This document shows, in pieces, positions 62,154 through 64,000 of a DNA stretch of 64,000 nucleotides. The stretch spans positions 11,816-75,815 of the forward strand of contig JANLVJ010000073.1 in the NCBI GenBank assembly GCA_031363945.1, in the 5' to 3' direction. Source of the DNA: JANLVJ01 sp031363945 (GTDB lineage: Bacteria > Bacteroidota > Bacteroidia > Sphingobacteriales > Sphingobacteriaceae). Below the pieces are notes generated by a model. The model was not told the origin of the DNA. It worked only from the letters and a program-made list of their open reading frames with translations, and made no database searches. Each line of letters begins with the position of its first letter. Position 1 is the first letter of the stretch. A program made the translations under genes and the position numbers.

Positions 62154-64000
62154 ATGAATGCCAAATTTATTCAGATTATATTATTTTCAAACTTCATTAT
62201 TTTGCTTTCATCAGTCGCCTCGAACGCGCAGTATCTGAGGGCTGACCTGTCTGTTCCAGGAGTGCATCAACGGGATACTATTAATGAAACCGGCCTGAGT
62301 ATATTACCTAGTGGGCGGTATTTGAGCCCAGCGGGTAAAATGGTTCGTATAACTCGTGATCCGTTTGGGATGTCAATATCACCTGATGGCCTCAGGGCTG
62401 TTACTTTACATAACGGTGTTTTCTCATTGATTAGCCTTGCTAATCTGAAAGTTACCAGGGTACCAGCATATGATAAATCAATATTATCACCGTTATCAGG
62501 CAGTTCATTTCTTGGAGTAGCCTGGGCTGGGGATAGTAAAATGATTTACCTGAGTGGAGGAGACAATGGTTCAGTAATCGTTTACGATACCCAGCGAATG
62601 GTACTTGTTGAATCTATTAGTTTGAATGGCATAGTTAATGGTAAATCGTTCATTGATAGTTATACTTCTGATCTGGTTTTTAATGCAGCATCTGATGAGT
62701 TGATTGTATTAGACAGAGGTAATTTTCGTCTGGTACGTATTAATCTATCTACTCATAAAATCACGGCATCAATACCCACAGGCAGACTTCCTTTCGGCCT
62801 TGCTTTAAGTCAGGATAAGAAATTTGCGTTTGTTGCAAATGTTGGCTTATATAGTTATGCGTTAATGCCTGATATCACCCCTGAAAATTATAACCACAAA
62901 TTATTACCATGGCATCCTTACGGGAACAATACGCCCGAATCAATTCATGGTACAACCTATAAAGGAAGAGTCGTTCCAGGTGTTGGCAGCCCGCTGGCGC
63001 CTGAAGCAATGAGTTTATATTCGATTGATCTTTTGACGAATAAAGTAGTCGACCGTTTTAAAACGGGTCTTCAGATTGGTCAGATGATAGAAGGTGCTGA
63101 AGTTGTTGGGGGTTCAAGTCCCAATTCAGTTGTAGTCGGATCAAAATTAGCCTATGTTACGAATGCAACCAATGATAATATATCAATTATAAATTATAAA
63201 AATCATAAGATCAGCGGTACGATTCCGATTCATTTTGCACCTGAACTTGATCATTACCGGGGGCTATTACCATTTGGCCTTTGCCTGAGTAAAGATGAAA
63301 AAACGTTGTACGTAGCCTTATTGGGTGCTAATGCCATAGCTGTCATTGATGCAGATACCCATAAAACCAGAGGATTGATACCTACGGGATGGGGAGCGTC
63401 AAGAGTTCAGCTTTCAACCGATGAGAAAGAACTCTATGTGATTTCATGCCGTGGTCTTGGTGCCGGGCCAAACGGGGGGAAGAATTTTGTAGCACCAATA
63501 CAGGGAACCTATATCGGAGATATTCAACTAGGCTCATTTCAGAAAATTAAAATGCCTGATGCTGTAGAACTCGCAGCCTATACCAAACAGGTACTGGCAA
63601 ATACGTTTGTCGCCGTAGGAAATAAGATCGGTTCATTACCACCCTTTAAAATAAAGAAGGCAGTCAAAAAACCTACCCAAAAAAATCCAATTACCCATAT
63701 TGTATATATAACCAAGGAGAATCGCAGTTATGACGAGGTTTTCGGGCAGTTCAAAGGTGCTAATGGAGACAGTACCCTTGCCCGATATGGCATGCATGTT
63801 ACTGTTATTAACAGGAAAGATACTATGCGCAATGTAAATGTCATGCCCAACCATCATAAGCTGGCAACAGAATTCACGCTAAGTGATAATTTTTACTGCG
63901 ACGGGGACGCCTCAATTCATGGTCATCACTGGATGATGGGTGTTATACCCAATGAATGGGTTGAGACAAATTCGGCAACTGATGCAACATTCAAGGCATT
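62154..64000 (+). CDS. YncE-like beta-propeller fused to phosphoesterase domain (3' truncated)
   Basis: About 615 residues to the window edge; no stop is reached. ATG at 62154 opens a signal peptide (M-N-A-K-F-I-Q-I-I-L-F-S-N-F ... S-N-A-Q). Residues about 40-460 contain repeated YVTN-type blades (M-S-I-S-P-D-G-L-R-A, F-G-L-A-L-S-Q-D-K-K-F-A-F-V-A-N, L-C-L-S-K-D-E-K-T-L-Y-V-A, and V-Q-L-S-T-D-E-K-E-L-Y-V). From about 520 a phosphoesterase (PF04185/alkaline-phosphatase-like) domain begins: I-V-Y-I-T-K-E-N-R-S-Y-D-E-V-F-G and D-N-F-Y-C-D-G-D-A-S-I-H-G-H-H. It is predicted to be an exported or periplasmic phosphohydrolase of unknown substrate. Confidence 0.88.
   Translation, partial: MNAKFIQIILFSNFIILLSSVASNAQYLRADLSVPGVHQRDTINETGLSILPSGRYLSPAGKMVRITRDPFGMSISPDGLRAVTLHNGVFSLISLANLKVTRVPAYDKSILSPLSGSSFLGVAWAGDSKMIYLSGGDNGSVIVYDTQRMVLVESISLNGIVNGKSFIDSYTSDLVFNAASDELIVLDRGNFRLVRINLSTHKITASIPTGRLPFGLALSQDKKFAFVANVGLYSYALMPDITPENYNHKLLPWHPYGNNTPESIHGTTYKGRVVPGVGSPLAPEAMSLYSIDLLTNKVVDRFKTGLQIGQMIEGAEVVGGSSPNSVVVGSKLAYVTNATNDNISIINYKNHKISGTIPIHFAPELDHYRGLLPFGLCLSKDEKTLYVALLGANAIAVIDADTHKTRGLIPTGWGASRVQLSTDEKELYVISCRGLGAGPNGGKNFVAPIQGTYIGDIQLGSFQKIKMPDAVELAAYTKQVLANTFVAVGNKIGSLPPFKIKKAVKKPTQKNPITHIVYITKENRSYDEVFGQFKGANGDSTLARYGMHVTVINRKDTMRNVNVMPNHHKLATEFTLSDNFYCDGDASIHGHHWMMGVIPNEWVETNSATDATFKA

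Noticed and set aside
61823..62245. Two short plus-strand ORFs before the beta-propeller gene
   Set aside because: No family and no start signals; the second overlaps the signal peptide of the real gene in another frame.
1..64000. CRISPR array, prophage, insertion sequence or transposase
   Set aside because: No regularly spaced direct repeats with unique spacers and no integrase, transposase or phage structural genes were seen in any frame.

Overview
The window looks like a chromosomal segment from a member of the Bacteroidota, most likely Sphingobacteriales (Pedobacter/Solitalea-like). Evidence: AT-rich DNA; -7 elements of the Bacteroidota type (TAnnTTTG) before dnaX, rpsF, mreB, tdk, hmgA and tRNA-Phe; almost no Shine-Dalgarno sequences; the ribosomal cluster rpsF-rpsR-rplI without ssb; carA-eno; a mreBCD-mrdA-rodA wall operon; AraR of the degenerate NUDIX type; and a paired Fe-S electron-transfer module.

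Layout. 1-2.5 kb: tail of an SDR gene, a vWA-like membrane protein and an FtsB/DivIC division protein. 2.6-9.6 kb: DUF2147 protein, then a divergent RND efflux operon (TolC, pump, lipoprotein adaptor). 9.7-13.8 kb: carA-eno facing away from panB and an RluA-type pseudouridine synthase. 13.8-15.1 kb: a BlaI repressor with two palindromic operators and a broken M56/BlaR1 partner. 15.2-19.6 kb: icd, dnaX and a bestrophin channel. 19.6-20.8 kb: ribosomal proteins S6, S18 and L9. 21-24.7 kb: a nonsense-interrupted small membrane gene, a conserved unknown, two Fe-S proteins and tRNA-Phe. 24.8-36.3 kb: a plant-sugar island (aldo/keto reductase, galK, esterase, araD, araB, araR, KDPG-type aldolase, uxaB, SGNH esterase) in which altronate dehydratase (uxaA) and a GH51 arabinofuranosidase are wrecks. 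36.4-41 kb: tex, tdk and a conserved unknown. 41-46.7 kb: rodA, mrdA, mreD, mreC, mreB. 46.9-52.6 kb: a second RND operon. 52.9-58 kb: purH, a DUF4468-like protein, an MFS exporter, a carboxypeptidase-regulatory-domain protein and purN. 58-61.7 kb: tyrosine degradation (hpd, hmgA, fahA). 62.2 kb to the end: a beta-propeller/phosphoesterase protein cut by the window edge.

Main points of interest. (1) dnaX carries a run of ten A's just after the ATPase/collar domains, and both alternative frames stop within five codons, which predicts a slippage-made gamma subunit of about 381 residues. (2) The dnaX promoter sits on the first codons, predicting a leaderless mRNA starting at GTG. (3) Three genes (M56 peptidase, uxaA, GH51) keep recognisable ends but have lost their middles. 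(4) Three genes have imperfect tandem duplications at a terminus. (5) Both RND operons sit between genes that are usually neighbours in relatives (eno/ftsB and purH/mreB). I found no CRISPR array, prophage, transposase or clear new defence system.
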